A stretch of DNA of 64,000 bases from Pseudomonas sediminis (GTDB lineage: Bacteria; Pseudomonadota; Gammaproteobacteria; Pseudomonadales; Pseudomonadaceae), in assembly GCF_039555755.1 (NCBI RefSeq), contig NZ_CP154631.1:3224001-3288000 (forward strand), in the 5' to 3' direction. The notes under the pieces were generated by a model that made no database searches, had not been told where the DNA came from, and saw only the letters and a program-made list of their open reading frames with translations. The position numbers and the translations under genes are program-made. This document shows, one piece after another, positions 39,548 through 51,794 of the stretch; the first letter of the stretch is position 1, and the number at the start of each line of letters is the position of its first letter.

Positions 39548-40750
39548 TTAGATGATCCCGCGCTCGCGCAGCCCTGCGACCTGTTCCGCGCTCAGGCCAA
39601 GCCCGGCGAGGATGTCGTCATTGTGCTCACCGAGCTGCGGGCCGCCGGTGCCGATACGCCCCGGTGTGCGGCTGAGCTTGGGCAGCACGCCCGGCACCTT
39701 GAGCGGGCCGACGCTGGTCTGCACCTGCTCGATCATCTGCCGCGCCAGGTAGTGTGGGTCCTGCACGATGTCGGCGGCGGTGTAGGGGTAGCCGGCCGGC
39801 ACCCGCGCGCCCTTGAGCGCTTCGATCACCTCGTCGCGGCCACGCTGGGCGGTCCATTCGGCGATGGCGCCGTCGATCAGTTCGGCGTGCTGGCTGCGTC
39901 CGTCGTTCTGCGCCAGGCGCGGGTCGTTGCCCAGGTCGTCGCGGCCGATCAGGCTCATCAGGCGCTTGTAGATGCTGTCGCCATTGCCGGCGATCAGCAC
40001 GTAGCTGCCGTCGTTGCACGGGTAGGAGTTGGACGGCGTGATGCCGGGCAGGGCGCTGCCGGCCGGCTCGCGGACGTAGCCGAAGGCGTCGTATTCGGGG
40101 ATCAGGCTTTCCATCATGGCGAATACCGACTCGTACAGTGCCACGTCGATTTCCTGGCCTTCGCCGCTGCGCGCCCGTTCCTGCAGGGCCAGCAGCACGC
40201 CGATCACGCCGTACAGCGAGGACAGCGAGTCGCCGATGCTGATGCCCACGCGCACCGGCGCCTGGCCGGGGTAGCCGGAGAGGTGGCGCAGGCCGCCCAT
40301 GGCTTCGCCGATCACGCCGAAACCGGGCAGGTCGCGGTAGGGGCCGGTCTGCCCATAGCCGGAGATGCGCAGCATGATCAGGCGCGGGTTGATCGCCTTC
40401 AGTGCCTCATAACCCAGGCCCCAGCCTTCCAGCGTGCCGGGGCGGAAGTTCTCCACCAGCACGTCGGCCTCGGCCACCAGCTTACGCACGATGTCCTGGG
40501 CTTCGGCCTGTTTCAGGTCGAGGGTCAGCGAGCGCTTGTTGCGTGACTGCACGTGCCACCAGAGCGAGGTGCCGTCCTTGATCTTGCGCCATTTGCGCAG
40601 CGGGTCGCCGACGCCCGGCGGCTCGATCTTGATCACGTCGGCGCCGAATTCGCCGAGCAGCTTGCTGGCGAAGGGACCGGCGATGAGCTGGCCCATCTCG
40701 ATCACCTTGAGCCCCTGCAGGGCCATGTTGCTGGTGTTGTGTTGAGTCAT
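39548..40750 (-). CDS. Class III CoA transferase (CaiB/BaiF), second copy
   Basis: A 400-residue class III transferase with KLLGEFGADVIKIEPPGVGD at the N-terminus, the loop ISGYGQTGPYRDLPGF containing the catalytic Asp, and GEAMGGLRHLSG. It is a different subgroup from ict, with limited similarity. With the HMGL-like lyase downstream it could activate (R)-citramalate or 3-hydroxy-3-methylglutarate with succinyl-CoA. It is divergent from the second LysR gene. The ATG at 40750 has AGGTG upstream. Confidence 0.85.
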   Translation of the reverse strand: MTQHNTSNMALQGLKVIEMGQLIAGPFASKLLGEFGADVIKIEPPGVGDPLRKWRKIKDGTSLWWHVQSRNKRSLTLDLKQAEAQDIVRKLVAEADVLVENFRPGTLEGWGLGYEALKAINPRLIMLRISGYGQTGPYRDLPGFGVIGEAMGGLRHLSGYPGQAPVRVGISIGDSLSSLYGVIGVLLALQERARSGEGQEIDVALYESVFAMMESLIPEYDAFGYVREPAGSALPGITPSNSYPCNDGSYVLIAGNGDSIYKRLMSLIGRDDLGNDPRLAQNDGRSQHAELIDGAIAEWTAQRGRDEVIEALKGARVPAGYPYTAADIVQDPHYLARQMIEQVQTSVGPLKVPGVLPKLSRTPGRIGTGGPQLGEHNDDILAGLGLSAEQVAGLRERGII

Positions 40751-40839
40751 GGCTGCACCTGATTTGCCTGTGCGTTTCTCGTGGTGCGCAGAATGGCGCA
40801 GCGGCGCGGTGCCGACAATTGCTCAATGGCCAAGCTAGG

Positions 40840-40856
40840 CTTCGCGTATTGCGAAG
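40840..40856. promoter_or_regulatory. LysR-type dyad between the second CoA transferase and LysR
   Basis: CTTCGC-GTATT-GCGAAG is a perfect six-base dyad containing the T-N11-A pattern favoured by LysR proteins. It lies 90 bases from the CoA transferase start and 63 from the LysR start. Confidence 0.6.
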
Positions 40857-40918
40857 TGGCATGCTGTAAATCAGCTTTCTGGCGGCTTCGCTTCGCCAGG
40901 CACGAAATGGAGACCTTT

Positions 40919-42977
<2,059 letters not shown>

Positions 42978-42986
42978 GCACCACGA

Positions 42987-43019
42987 CCGTCCCGGGCCCA
43001 CGCACCCGGGGCGGTTTTT
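42987..43019 (+). terminator. Terminator/attenuator between the second dctP and dctQ
   Basis: CCGTCCCGGG and CCCGGGGCGG pair around a short loop, followed by five T. It probably lets most transcripts stop after dctP while some read on into dctQM. Confidence 0.8.
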
Positions 43020-43128
43020 CATTCGCCGTCGCCTAAGACGGCGTTTGCCAATGACGAATATCGCGCTGGTCCTGGCTCGGTTAGATTCGTCCGACCCCTG
43101 ACAATCACAAGAACCTCGCGGAGATGCC

Positions 43129-43758
43129 ATGAACGCCTTGCGGTGCGTCTGGGAGCACTTCGAGGAAGGCTTCATCGCTTTCCTCCTGGCGGCCATGACG
43201 CTGATCACTTTCGTCTACGTGATCCTCAACAACTTCTACACCCTGTTCTATTGGCTGGGTGACACCTTCGGCGGTAACGAGACCCTGCTCGCTATCGGCG
43301 ACTCCATTCTCGACATGGCCCAGGCGATGACCTGGAGCAATGCCCTGACCAAAGCGCTGTTCGGCTGGCTGATCTTCTTCGGCCTGGCCTACGGCGTGCG
43401 CACCGCCGGCCACATCGGCGTCGACGCACTGGTCAAACTCGCCCCGCGCGGCGTGCAACGCGTGATCGGTGTGATCGCCTGCTCGGCCTGCCTGGGCTAC
43501 GCCGGCCTGATCGCAGTCGGCAGCTTCGACTGGGTCAGCACCCTGTTCAGGGCTGGCATCGGCGCCGAAGACCTCGGCCACTACGGCATCCAGCAATGGC
43601 ACATCGGCCTGATCGTGCCGTTCGGCTACGCCATGGTGTTCATCCGCTTCCTGGAAATCCTCGTCCGTATCCTGCGCAACGAGCAGACCGGCCTCGGCCT
43701 GGCTGACGAAGCCGCCGATGCGTTGAAAATCAATGAGCACGAGGAGCCCAAGCAATGA
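43129..43758 (+). CDS. TRAP transporter small permease, DctQ family
   Basis: A 209-residue inner-membrane subunit with four hydrophobic segments (first at about 15-35, FLLAAMTLITFVYVILNNF). DctQ joins the large permease DctM to form the membrane part of the TRAP transporter. It contains the pattern FGLAYGVRTAGHIGVDALV, the family's conserved block. The stop overlaps the dctM start by four bases (ATGA). Confidence 0.93.
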   Translation: MNALRCVWEHFEEGFIAFLLAAMTLITFVYVILNNFYTLFYWLGDTFGGNETLLAIGDSILDMAQAMTWSNALTKALFGWLIFFGLAYGVRTAGHIGVDALVKLAPRGVQRVIGVIACSACLGYAGLIAVGSFDWVSTLFRAGIGAEDLGHYGIQQWHIGLIVPFGYAMVFIRFLEILVRILRNEQTGLGLADEAADALKINEHEEPKQ

Positions 43759-45038
43759 CCGTTCTGTTCCTCTTCCTGCTGCTGTTCCTGCTGATGTTCA
43801 TCGGCGTGCCGATCGCTGCGTCGCTCGGCCTGGCCGGTTCGATCACCATCATGCTGTTCAGCCCGGACTCGGTGCGCTCGCTGGCGATCAAGCTGTTCGA
43901 GACCTCCGAGCACTACACCCTGCTGGCGATCCCGTTCTTCCTGCTCTCCGGTGCGTTCATGACCACCGGTGGTGTGGCGCGTCGCCTGATCGACTTCGCC
44001 AACGCCTGCGTCGGCCACATCCGTGGCGGCCTGGCCATCGGTGCGGTACTGGCGTGCATGCTGTTCGCCGCGCTGTCCGGCTCCTCGCCGGCCACCGTCG
44101 CTGCGGTCGGCTCCATCGCCATCGCCGGTATGGTGCGTTCCGGTTACCCGCAGGCCTTCGGCGCCGGCATCGTGTGCAACGCCGGTACCCTGGGCATCCT
44201 GATTCCGCCGTCGATCGTGATGGTGGTGTACGCCGCCGCCACCGAGCAGTCGGTGGGCAAGCTGTTCATGGCCGGGGTGATCCCCGGCATCATGCTCGGC
44301 CTGGTGCTGATGATTGCGATCTACATCGTCGCGCGCATCAAGAAGCTACCGGCCCTGCCGCGCGCCAGCTTCCGCGAGTGGCTGCGTTCCGCCCGTGAGG
44401 CGTTCTGGGGCCTGCTGCTGATGGTGATCATCCTCGGCGGCATCTACACCGGCATGTTCACTCCGACCGAGGCTGCGGCCGTGGCGGCGGTATACGCCGG
44501 CTTCGTCGCCCTGTTCGTGTACAAGGACCTGACCATCCGCGAGTGCCCGAAGGTGCTGCTGGAGTCCGGCAAGCTGACCATCATGCTGATGTTCATCATT
44601 GCCAACGCCATGCTCTTCGCCCACGTGCTGACCACCGAGCAGATTCCGCAGCAGATCACCGCTTGGGTGGTGGAGCTGGGCCTGCAGCCGTGGCAGTTCC
44701 TGCTGGTGGTGAACATCGTGCTGCTGGTGGCCGGTGCCTTCATGGAGCCGTCGGCAATCATCCTGATTCTCGCGCCTATCCTGTTCCCGATCGCCATGCA
44801 GCTGGGCATCGACCCGATTCACCTGGGCATCATCATGGTGGTGAACATGGAGATCGGTTTGATCACACCACCGGTGGGGCTGAACCTGTTCGTCACCTCG
44901 GCGGTAACGGGGATGCCGCTGACGGCAGTGATCCGCGCGGCGATGCCGTGGCTGATGCTGCTGCTCAGCTTCCTGATGATCATCACCTACATCCCGGCCG
45001 TGTCCATGGCCCTGCCGAACTGGCTGGGGATGAGCTGA
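43755..45038 (+). CDS. TRAP transporter large permease, DctM family
   Basis: A 427-residue sodium-driven permease with about twelve hydrophobic segments (starts TVLFLFLLLFLLMFIGVPIA). Conserved elements are GSSPATVAAVGSIA and the GLITPPVGLNLF helix-loop, both part of the transport path. Together with DctQ and one or both DctP proteins it would import itaconate, citramalate or similar dicarboxylates with sodium. Confidence 0.95.
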   Translation: MTVLFLFLLLFLLMFIGVPIAASLGLAGSITIMLFSPDSVRSLAIKLFETSEHYTLLAIPFFLLSGAFMTTGGVARRLIDFANACVGHIRGGLAIGAVLACMLFAALSGSSPATVAAVGSIAIAGMVRSGYPQAFGAGIVCNAGTLGILIPPSIVMVVYAAATEQSVGKLFMAGVIPGIMLGLVLMIAIYIVARIKKLPALPRASFREWLRSAREAFWGLLLMVIILGGIYTGMFTPTEAAAVAAVYAGFVALFVYKDLTIRECPKVLLESGKLTIMLMFIIANAMLFAHVLTTEQIPQQITAWVVELGLQPWQFLLVVNIVLLVAGAFMEPSAIILILAPILFPIAMQLGIDPIHLGIIMVVNMEIGLITPPVGLNLFVTSAVTGMPLTAVIRAAMPWLMLLLSFLMIITYIPAVSMALPNWLGMS

Positions 45039-45057
45039 GCAATTGTGTCTACCTCTG

Positions 45058-45083
45058 TGCCCGGCCCTGTGCCGGGTTTTTTT
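45058..45083 (+). terminator. Rho-independent terminator after dctM
   Basis: CCCGGC, loop CCTGT, GCCGGG, then seven T. It separates the transport operon from acsA. Confidence 0.85.
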
Positions 45084-45151
45084 GCTTCGTCGCGACATAT
45101 CCATGACGCTGTCGAATTGGCTCGCCATATGCCAGGCAGGGCTTCAAGACG

Positions 45152-45175
45152 ATGGTCTTAGAGCGGTAAGACCAT
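45152..45175. promoter_or_regulatory. Inverted repeat upstream of acsA
   Basis: ATGGTCTTA and TAAGACCAT form a perfect dyad with a six-base centre, 76 bases ahead of the acsA start. In Pseudomonas, acsA is known to be activated by LuxR-type response regulators of the ErdR/ErbR group; this dyad is a candidate site. Confidence 0.5.
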
Positions 45176-45222
45176 GGTCGAATGGCCTCACGAAGGGTCG
45201 GGAGATACAAAAGGCACCATAC

Positions 45223-45231
45223 AAAAACAAC
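45223..45231 (+). promoter_or_regulatory. Crc/Hfq-type A-rich motif ahead of acsA
   Basis: AAAAACAAC within ACAAAAACAAC, about 20 bases ahead of the ATG. The ten-base string ACAAAAACAA is the same as ahead of both dctP genes. Confidence 0.6.
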
Positions 45232-45250
45232 TCCCCGTCGAGGTGATTCC

Positions 45251-47212
<1,962 letters not shown>

Positions 47213-47226
47213 TCGGTAACGGCAAC

Positions 47227-47270
47227 CGAAAGCCCCGCCCGGCCACAAGCCCGGCGGGGCTTTCGTTTTG
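47227..47270 (+). terminator. Rho-independent terminator after acsA
   Basis: GAAAGCCCCGCC and GGCGGGGCTTTC pair, followed by GTTTTG. It lies 15 bases after the acsA stop. Confidence 0.85.
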
Positions 47271-47329
47271 GGTTATGCCCTCCTTCGCCGTCGGCTTCTG
47301 CCGGAGCCGGCGGCGCCTCGCAAGGGCGC

Positions 47330-47625
47330 AGCGGCGCCGAACAACTGGTCGGCGCCGCGCAGAACATCTCCAGCGCCGCCAGCTGTCGGTGTCCACTCAG
47401 GAGCAGTCCCACGCAGCCGCCAGCGTGGTCGGTGTGCTGGATCAGATCTCCCTGGCGCTGCGTGAGCAGACGGTCGCCAATCAGGACGTGGCGCGCAATG
47501 TCGAGCGCATCGCACAGATGTCGATGGAGAACAGTGAGGCGGTGGCCGATACATCGCGTACCGCACAAGGCTTGCAGCAACTGGCGTTGTCGCTGGAAAA
47601 ACAGGTGGCTTCCTTTCGTTTTTGA
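47330..47625 (+). pseudogene. Remnant of a methyl-accepting chemotaxis protein (3' end)
   Basis: Only the last 75 or so codons of a chemoreceptor are readable: QEQSHAAASVVGVLDQIS to the end AQGLQQLALSLEKQVASFRF (47395-47625). Upstream, GAEQLVGAAQNISSAAS continues the same kind of sequence in another frame, joined by a frameshift near 47380-47390. The rest of the gene, including HAMP and the ligand domain, is missing, the acsA terminator being immediately upstream. No start codon or ribosome site is visible. Confidence 0.8.
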
Positions 47626-47676
47626 CTAGGATGACAATGACGGAGTCTCCACGTCTTGTTCTATAAGGAAGCGCCT

Positions 47677-48456
47677 ATGGGTATTGTCAGCCAGAGCATC
47701 TTTCCTCAGCCATTTCGGGCTGTGGGCTGCGCCGAGTGTCGCAACCCCGAGGCACTGGGGTTCGACTTCACCATGGCCTTTCAGCTGATTCTGGATGTCG
47801 AGGAGCAGCGACCCTTCGCCTACGAGGCGCTGGTGCGTGGTGTCAACGGCGAGTCGGCGGGGGAGATTCTCGGAAGGGTCAACGATGGCAACCGCTACCG
47901 TTTCGATCAGGCCTGCCGGGTCAAGGCCATTGAGCAGGCTGCGAAGCTCGGGCTGCTCGACATTCCGGATTGTCTGCTCAGCATCAACTTCCTGCCCAAT
48001 GCGGTGTATCGCGCCGAGACCTGCATTCGCGCCACGCTGGAGGCGGCGCAGCGCTTTGACTTCCCGCGCGAGCGGCTGATGTTCGAGGTGACCGAAGGCG
48101 AGCAGATCCATGATGCGGAGCACCTCAAGCGGATCTTCGCCGAGTACGGCAAGCAGGGCTTCACCACCGCCATCGACGATTTTGGCGCGGGCTACTCCGG
48201 GCTCAATCTGCTGGCCGAATTCCAACCGCACCTGCTCAAGCTGGACATGGCCCTGACCCGCGGCATCGATCAGGACCCGGTGCGCCAGGCCATCGTCGCC
48301 GGTATCGTGCTGGCCGCGCAGCGCCTGGGCATTCGCATCATCGCCGAGGGCATCGAAAGTGTTGGTGAGCGTGATGCGCTGATCGAGCTTGGTATCCGCT
48401 ACATGCAGGGCTTTTTCTTCGCCAGGCCCGCGTTGGACAAGCTTTGTCTGCCCTAA
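47677..48456 (+). CDS. EAL-domain cyclic-di-GMP phosphodiesterase
   Basis: A 259-residue protein that is almost all EAL domain. Catalytic residues are kept: YEALVRG (EAL), SINFLPN, FEVTEGE, DDFGAGYSG, the Lys in LLKLDMAL, and IAEGIES, so it is likely an active enzyme that hydrolyses c-di-GMP to pGpG. A short N-terminal stretch has CAECRNPEALG, two Cys of unknown use. There is no membrane or sensor domain. AAGGAAG precedes the ATG at 47677. Confidence 0.9.
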   Translation: MGIVSQSIFPQPFRAVGCAECRNPEALGFDFTMAFQLILDVEEQRPFAYEALVRGVNGESAGEILGRVNDGNRYRFDQACRVKAIEQAAKLGLLDIPDCLLSINFLPNAVYRAETCIRATLEAAQRFDFPRERLMFEVTEGEQIHDAEHLKRIFAEYGKQGFTTAIDDFGAGYSGLNLLAEFQPHLLKLDMALTRGIDQDPVRQAIVAGIVLAAQRLGIRIIAEGIESVGERDALIELGIRYMQGFFFARPALDKLCLP

Positions 48457-48579
48457 CCGCAAACGCACCGCTGGTGGGGACAGTTAAGCGCTGACGTAGC
48501 GAACGTGAGCGGCACCCTGCCGCGAATCAGGGCGGCGTGCTATGGCCAAAAACGGATAACCCGCAGGTCAAATCACCCC

Positions 48580-48655
48580 GTAGGAGCCGCGCCTCGCGGC
48601 GAATCGAAAGATCACCGCAAAGCCAAAGGCTTCGCCCCGGGGCGGGACTCCTACT
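48580..48655. repeat. REP-like inverted repeat
   Basis: GTAGGAGCCGCGCCTCGCGGC and a diverged inverse ending GGGACTCCTAC lie between convergent genes. Confidence 0.65.
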
Positions 48656-48677
48656 CAGGCTGCGTCAAGGGCTCTTC

Positions 48678-49355
48678 TCAGAGCGCGCCGAACACCTTCT
48701 TCGCCAGGCTGGTAGCGGCACCGGCCGGGTTCTTGCGGATGCTGGCTTCCTGCTTGGCAATCATCTCGAACAGGCCATCGAGCGCCTGTTCGGTCACGTA
48801 GCTTTCTACCGTGCTGTTCTTGGCATCGCCCACGCCGAAGCTGGCGGCTTGGCCGGCGAAGGCGTTGTATTGCTGGGCCAGGCCGACCTGGTCGGTGGCC
48901 TGCTTGACGATGGGCAGGAACTTGGTGCGGATCTGCTCGCGGCTGCTCTTGTTCAGGTACTGGGTGGCCGAGTCCTGCGGGCCGCTGAGAATCGACTTGG
49001 CGTCGGCTACGGTCATCTTCTTCACCGCGTCGACCAACAGAGCCTGAGCCTGCGGCACGGCGGCTTCGGCAGCCTTGTTCATGCTCGCTTCGAGCTGATC
49101 GACCTGGGCACCCATGCCCATCATCTTCATGGTCTTGGCGGCTTTGCCGAGTTTGCCGGGCAGTTCGATGCGCACGTCCGGGTTGTTGCTGAAGCCGCCG
49201 GGCGTGCCCAACTGCTTGACGGCCACCTGAGCGCCCTGGATCAGCGCGTCTTTCAGGCCGCCGCTGGCGTCCTGCTGGCTCAGATCGGAGAGGGACAGCG
49301 CGAAGACGTTGGCCGAGAGCAGCAGGCCAGCGGCAAGAGTAGTGAGGCGCAGCAT
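48678..49355 (-). CDS. DUF4197 family secreted protein
   Basis: A 225-residue protein with a signal peptide (about 1-19, LTTLAAGLLLSANVFA) and a mainly helical body of the DUF4197 family, found in the periplasm of many gammaproteobacteria. Conserved blocks are SSREQIRTKFLPIVKQAT and VTEQALDGLFEMIAKQE. The function is unknown. No operon partners: neighbours on both sides are on the other strand. Confidence 0.88.
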   Translation of the reverse strand: MLRLTTLAAGLLLSANVFALSLSDLSQQDASGGLKDALIQGAQVAVKQLGTPGGFSNNPDVRIELPGKLGKAAKTMKMMGMGAQVDQLEASMNKAAEAAVPQAQALLVDAVKKMTVADAKSILSGPQDSATQYLNKSSREQIRTKFLPIVKQATDQVGLAQQYNAFAGQAASFGVGDAKNSTVESYVTEQALDGLFEMIAKQEASIRKNPAGAATSLAKKVFGAL

Positions 49356-49471
49356 GATGGTGATCCTTGCATCGGGGGAAATGCTGTGAGCTTAACGGAG
49401 TCTGCGTTACTGGCAAGTCGGCCGATAGCTGTGGATGGGCAGCGCGTTTCGCTATGGCTATGATCAGGGCC

Positions 49472-49873
49472 ATGAATTCGCCGCTGCTGCTCCGAAATCC
49501 TTGCCCGCCAGGCGCTTGCGACTGCCAGCGTGATGAGCTGCTGGACAGGCCGGGTGCCGATACCCGCGTGCTGCTGTTGACCCGGCAGGAGGAGCAGCGC
49601 CTGCTCGAACGCCTGGAAAACCTGCAGAGCTTGGAAGACCTTGAGCGCATGCAACAGCGCATGTTCGACAACCTGGGTATTCGCCTGCACATCGAGCCGG
49701 CCCATGGCGAGGTGCGCAGCATGCGCGGTATTCACATGCGTTTCGAGGCGCACCCGGGGTTGTGCCGCAAGACCCGGCAGAACATTCCGGCGGCAATTCG
49801 ACGAGCCATGGAGAAAAAGCCGGAAATCGCCTGGCGGCTGCTGGATTCTTTCGACCTGTTCGGTGGCTTGTAG
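49472..49873 (+). CDS. Conserved hypothetical protein with CxC motif
   Basis: A 133-residue protein beginning MNSPLLLRNPCPPGACDCQR, with a C-X4-C-X-C cluster (11-18) near the N-terminus followed by a long helical segment rich in Glu, Leu and Arg (LTRQEEQRLLERLENLQ), then a basic C-terminal part. No domain was recognised. The Cys cluster could bind a metal. Third-position GC is high, in line with real coding. ATG 49460 is an alternative start. Confidence 0.7.
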   Translation: MNSPLLLRNPCPPGACDCQRDELLDRPGADTRVLLLTRQEEQRLLERLENLQSLEDLERMQQRMFDNLGIRLHIEPAHGEVRSMRGIHMRFEAHPGLCRKTRQNIPAAIRRAMEKKPEIAWRLLDSFDLFGGL

Positions 49874-49881
49874 GGGGGGGG

Positions 49882-50580
49882 CTACCAGGGCAGTGGTTGG
49901 CCGTCGTAGGCGTGGAAGCTGCCACTGTGTTCCGGCCCCAGGCTATCGATCACCCGCAGCATTTCCGCTGCTGCCTGTTCGGCCGGTCGTGCCGCTGTGG
50001 CGCCGCGAAAGGGCTGTGACAGCGGCGAAATCACTGTGCCGGGATGCAGGCTGAGCAGCCGTGCCTTCGGCTTGCTGCGTGCCAATTCGATGGCGGCGGT
50101 CTTGATCAGCATGTTCAGCGCCGCCTTGGATGCACGGTAGGCGTACCAACCACCGAGGCGGTTGTCGCCGATGCTGCCGACCTTGGCCGAGAGCATGGCC
50201 ATGGCACCCTGATTGTCCAGCAGAGGCAGAAAGTGGCGCAGCACCAGCGCCGGTCCCAGTGCGTTGACCTGAAATACCGCCTGCAGCGCATCGGCCTCGA
50301 TGGCAGCCAGGCTTTTCTCTGGTGCGATACCGTCGCGGTGCAGCAGACCGGCCGTGTGCAGGATCAACTGATACGGTGCTTCGCCGGCCAGTGCGGCTGC
50401 AGCTTCGGCGATGCTGGTGGGAGTTTCGAGATCGAGCGCAGGTGAGCTGCTGCGGCTCAGCTCACGCACGCTGGCGCAGTTTGGGTCGGCGCGCAGTAAC
50501 CGGCAGAAGGCCTGGCCAATGCTGCCGCTGGCGCCAATCACCAGCGCCTTGTAGCCGTTGCCCAGGCTGTGCAGGGTCAT
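49882..50580 (-). CDS. Short-chain dehydrogenase/reductase (C-factor-like)
   Basis: A 232-residue SDR: nucleotide-binding VIGASGSIG at about 14-22, NALGPALV, and the catalytic Tyr and Lys in YAYRASKAALN. It is closest in form to the CsgA/C-factor group of small SDRs. Substrate unknown. Its start overlaps the DUF3833 stop by four bases (ATGA), and the chalcone-isomerase-like gene lies before that, so the three form one operon. Confidence 0.9.
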   Translation of the reverse strand: MTLHSLGNGYKALVIGASGSIGQAFCRLLRADPNCASVRELSRSSSPALDLETPTSIAEAAAALAGEAPYQLILHTAGLLHRDGIAPEKSLAAIEADALQAVFQVNALGPALVLRHFLPLLDNQGAMAMLSAKVGSIGDNRLGGWYAYRASKAALNMLIKTAAIELARSKPKARLLSLHPGTVISPLSQPFRGATAARPAEQAAAEMLRVIDSLGPEHSGSFHAYDGQPLPW

Positions 50581-51110
50581 GGTGTGGCAGCGCCCCGGCG
50601 GAAGAACAGCGTGACCTGGCCCAGCTCGATGCCGAACTTGCTCATGGCTGAGCGGTTGATCAGGGTGTCGTCATCCATCAGGTACATCCAGTCGTCGAAG
50701 TAAACGACATAGGTTGTATCGTCCACCGGCAGGTTGAGGTGATAACGCCAGCGCAGGGCGTTGCCGGCCACTTCACCGATGGCTTCGCCGATCACATCGT
50801 CAGCGGTGCCGATCCAGCGTCCTTCGCCGTCCGGGGTCAGGGTCCAGACCCGGCGCTGACGGGTGCCGTCGCTGTACAGAAAGCGCTCGTCGAGGATCAG
50901 CTTGTCGCCCTCGCGGCGGCTCTGGATATCGACGTGGAAGCGCTTGATCACCTCACCGGAGCGATCCTGGAACATGCCCCAGGCCTGCACCGGCCCGGAG
51001 AAGTAGGTGGGCAGATCCAGCACGGGTTTCTCGTTGGCGTAACGCTCGACCGGGACCTGGCCGCAGCTGATCAGCAGCAGGCTGCTCAGCACGATCAATA
51101 GGGCTTTCAT
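50577..51110 (-). CDS. DUF3833 family lipoprotein
   Basis: A 177-residue protein with a lipoprotein signal (MKALLIVLSSLLLISCGQ, lipobox LISC, Cys16) and a beta-rich body. Blocks such as YFSGPVQAWGMFQDRSG and YLMDDDTLINRSAMSKFG mark the DUF3833 family. The function is unknown. It overlaps the SDR gene and follows the chalcone-isomerase-like gene by eight bases, a grouping seen near lipid-modifying gene sets of marine gammaproteobacteria. Confidence 0.88.
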   Translation of the reverse strand: MKALLIVLSSLLLISCGQVPVERYANEKPVLDLPTYFSGPVQAWGMFQDRSGEVIKRFHVDIQSRREGDKLILDERFLYSDGTRQRRVWTLTPDGEGRWIGTADDVIGEAIGEVAGNALRWRYHLNLPVDDTTYVVYFDDWMYLMDDDTLINRSAMSKFGIELGQVTLFFRRGAATP

Positions 51111-51118
51111 GCGATACC

Positions 51119-51664
51119 TCACGGATTAAGGCCGAGCAACGCCGCACGCAGCTTCGGGCTGCGAGTCTGCGGATCGAGCCAGATGGAGAAGAAGGCACGG
51201 GCGAACTCTTGATCATCGATGACGTGCTGCAGCTTGCCATCGACATAGAAACGGCAGCCCTCGCCGGGCAGGAATACGCCGGTGATGCGCCTACCATCCT
51301 TCACGTCGACGAACGCCTGGCTCATCTGCTGCGTCCACTCGGCCTGCTGTTCGCGGTCGAGTGGCTCGCCGTTGATCCGGCGAATTTCGTCGAGGCTGGT
51401 ATCGACCAGGGTTTCCCGGCTGATGCTGCGCCGGTAGGTTAGCTCCAGAGCGAAGGGCTGGGAGAAATCCACGCGCTGCACTGGGCTCCACAGCTTGGCG
51501 TTGTAGACCGAGAAGCCGAACCAGCTGAAGTCGCCGCTACCCACCAGACTGGCCTGCGGTAGTTGTTCACGCCAGCCGCTCTGGTTGTTGGCCTGCACCG
51601 AGGCACTGGCAAGTGCCAGCGTCAACAGCAGGGTCGAACAGAGGCGTGATGTCAGGGCTGCCAT
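51119..51664 (-). CDS. Chalcone isomerase-like periplasmic protein
   Basis: A 181-residue protein with a signal peptide (about 1-25, ending SVQA) and a chalcone-isomerase-like fold: GSGDFSWFGFSVYNAKLW, LTYRRSISRETLVDTS, and FLPGEGCRFYVDG. Bacterial members are not plant-type isomerases; fatty-acid binding has been shown for related proteins. It is first gene of the three-gene operon with DUF3833 and the SDR. Confidence 0.85.
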   Translation of the reverse strand: MAALTSRLCSTLLLTLALASASVQANNQSGWREQLPQASLVGSGDFSWFGFSVYNAKLWSPVQRVDFSQPFALELTYRRSISRETLVDTSLDEIRRINGEPLDREQQAEWTQQMSQAFVDVKDGRRITGVFLPGEGCRFYVDGKLQHVIDDQEFARAFFSIWLDPQTRSPKLRAALLGLNP

Positions 51665-51723
51665 GAGTCATCCCTCAGCAGTTGAAGTTGACCGCGGCCA
51701 TCGAGTGGCCGCGGGTAGCCAAT

Positions 51724-51768
51724 AAAAAAATCCGACAACCAAAAAGGGGAGAGGTGGGTTGTCGGATT
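51724..51768 (-). terminator. Rho-independent terminator after the acyl-CoA dehydrogenase
   Basis: On the minus strand AATCCGACAACC and GGTTGTCGGATT pair, then seven T follow. It lies 27 bases beyond the stop. Confidence 0.9.
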
Positions 51769-51794
51769 GCGCAGCTTGTCAGCGCCGCCAGCGA

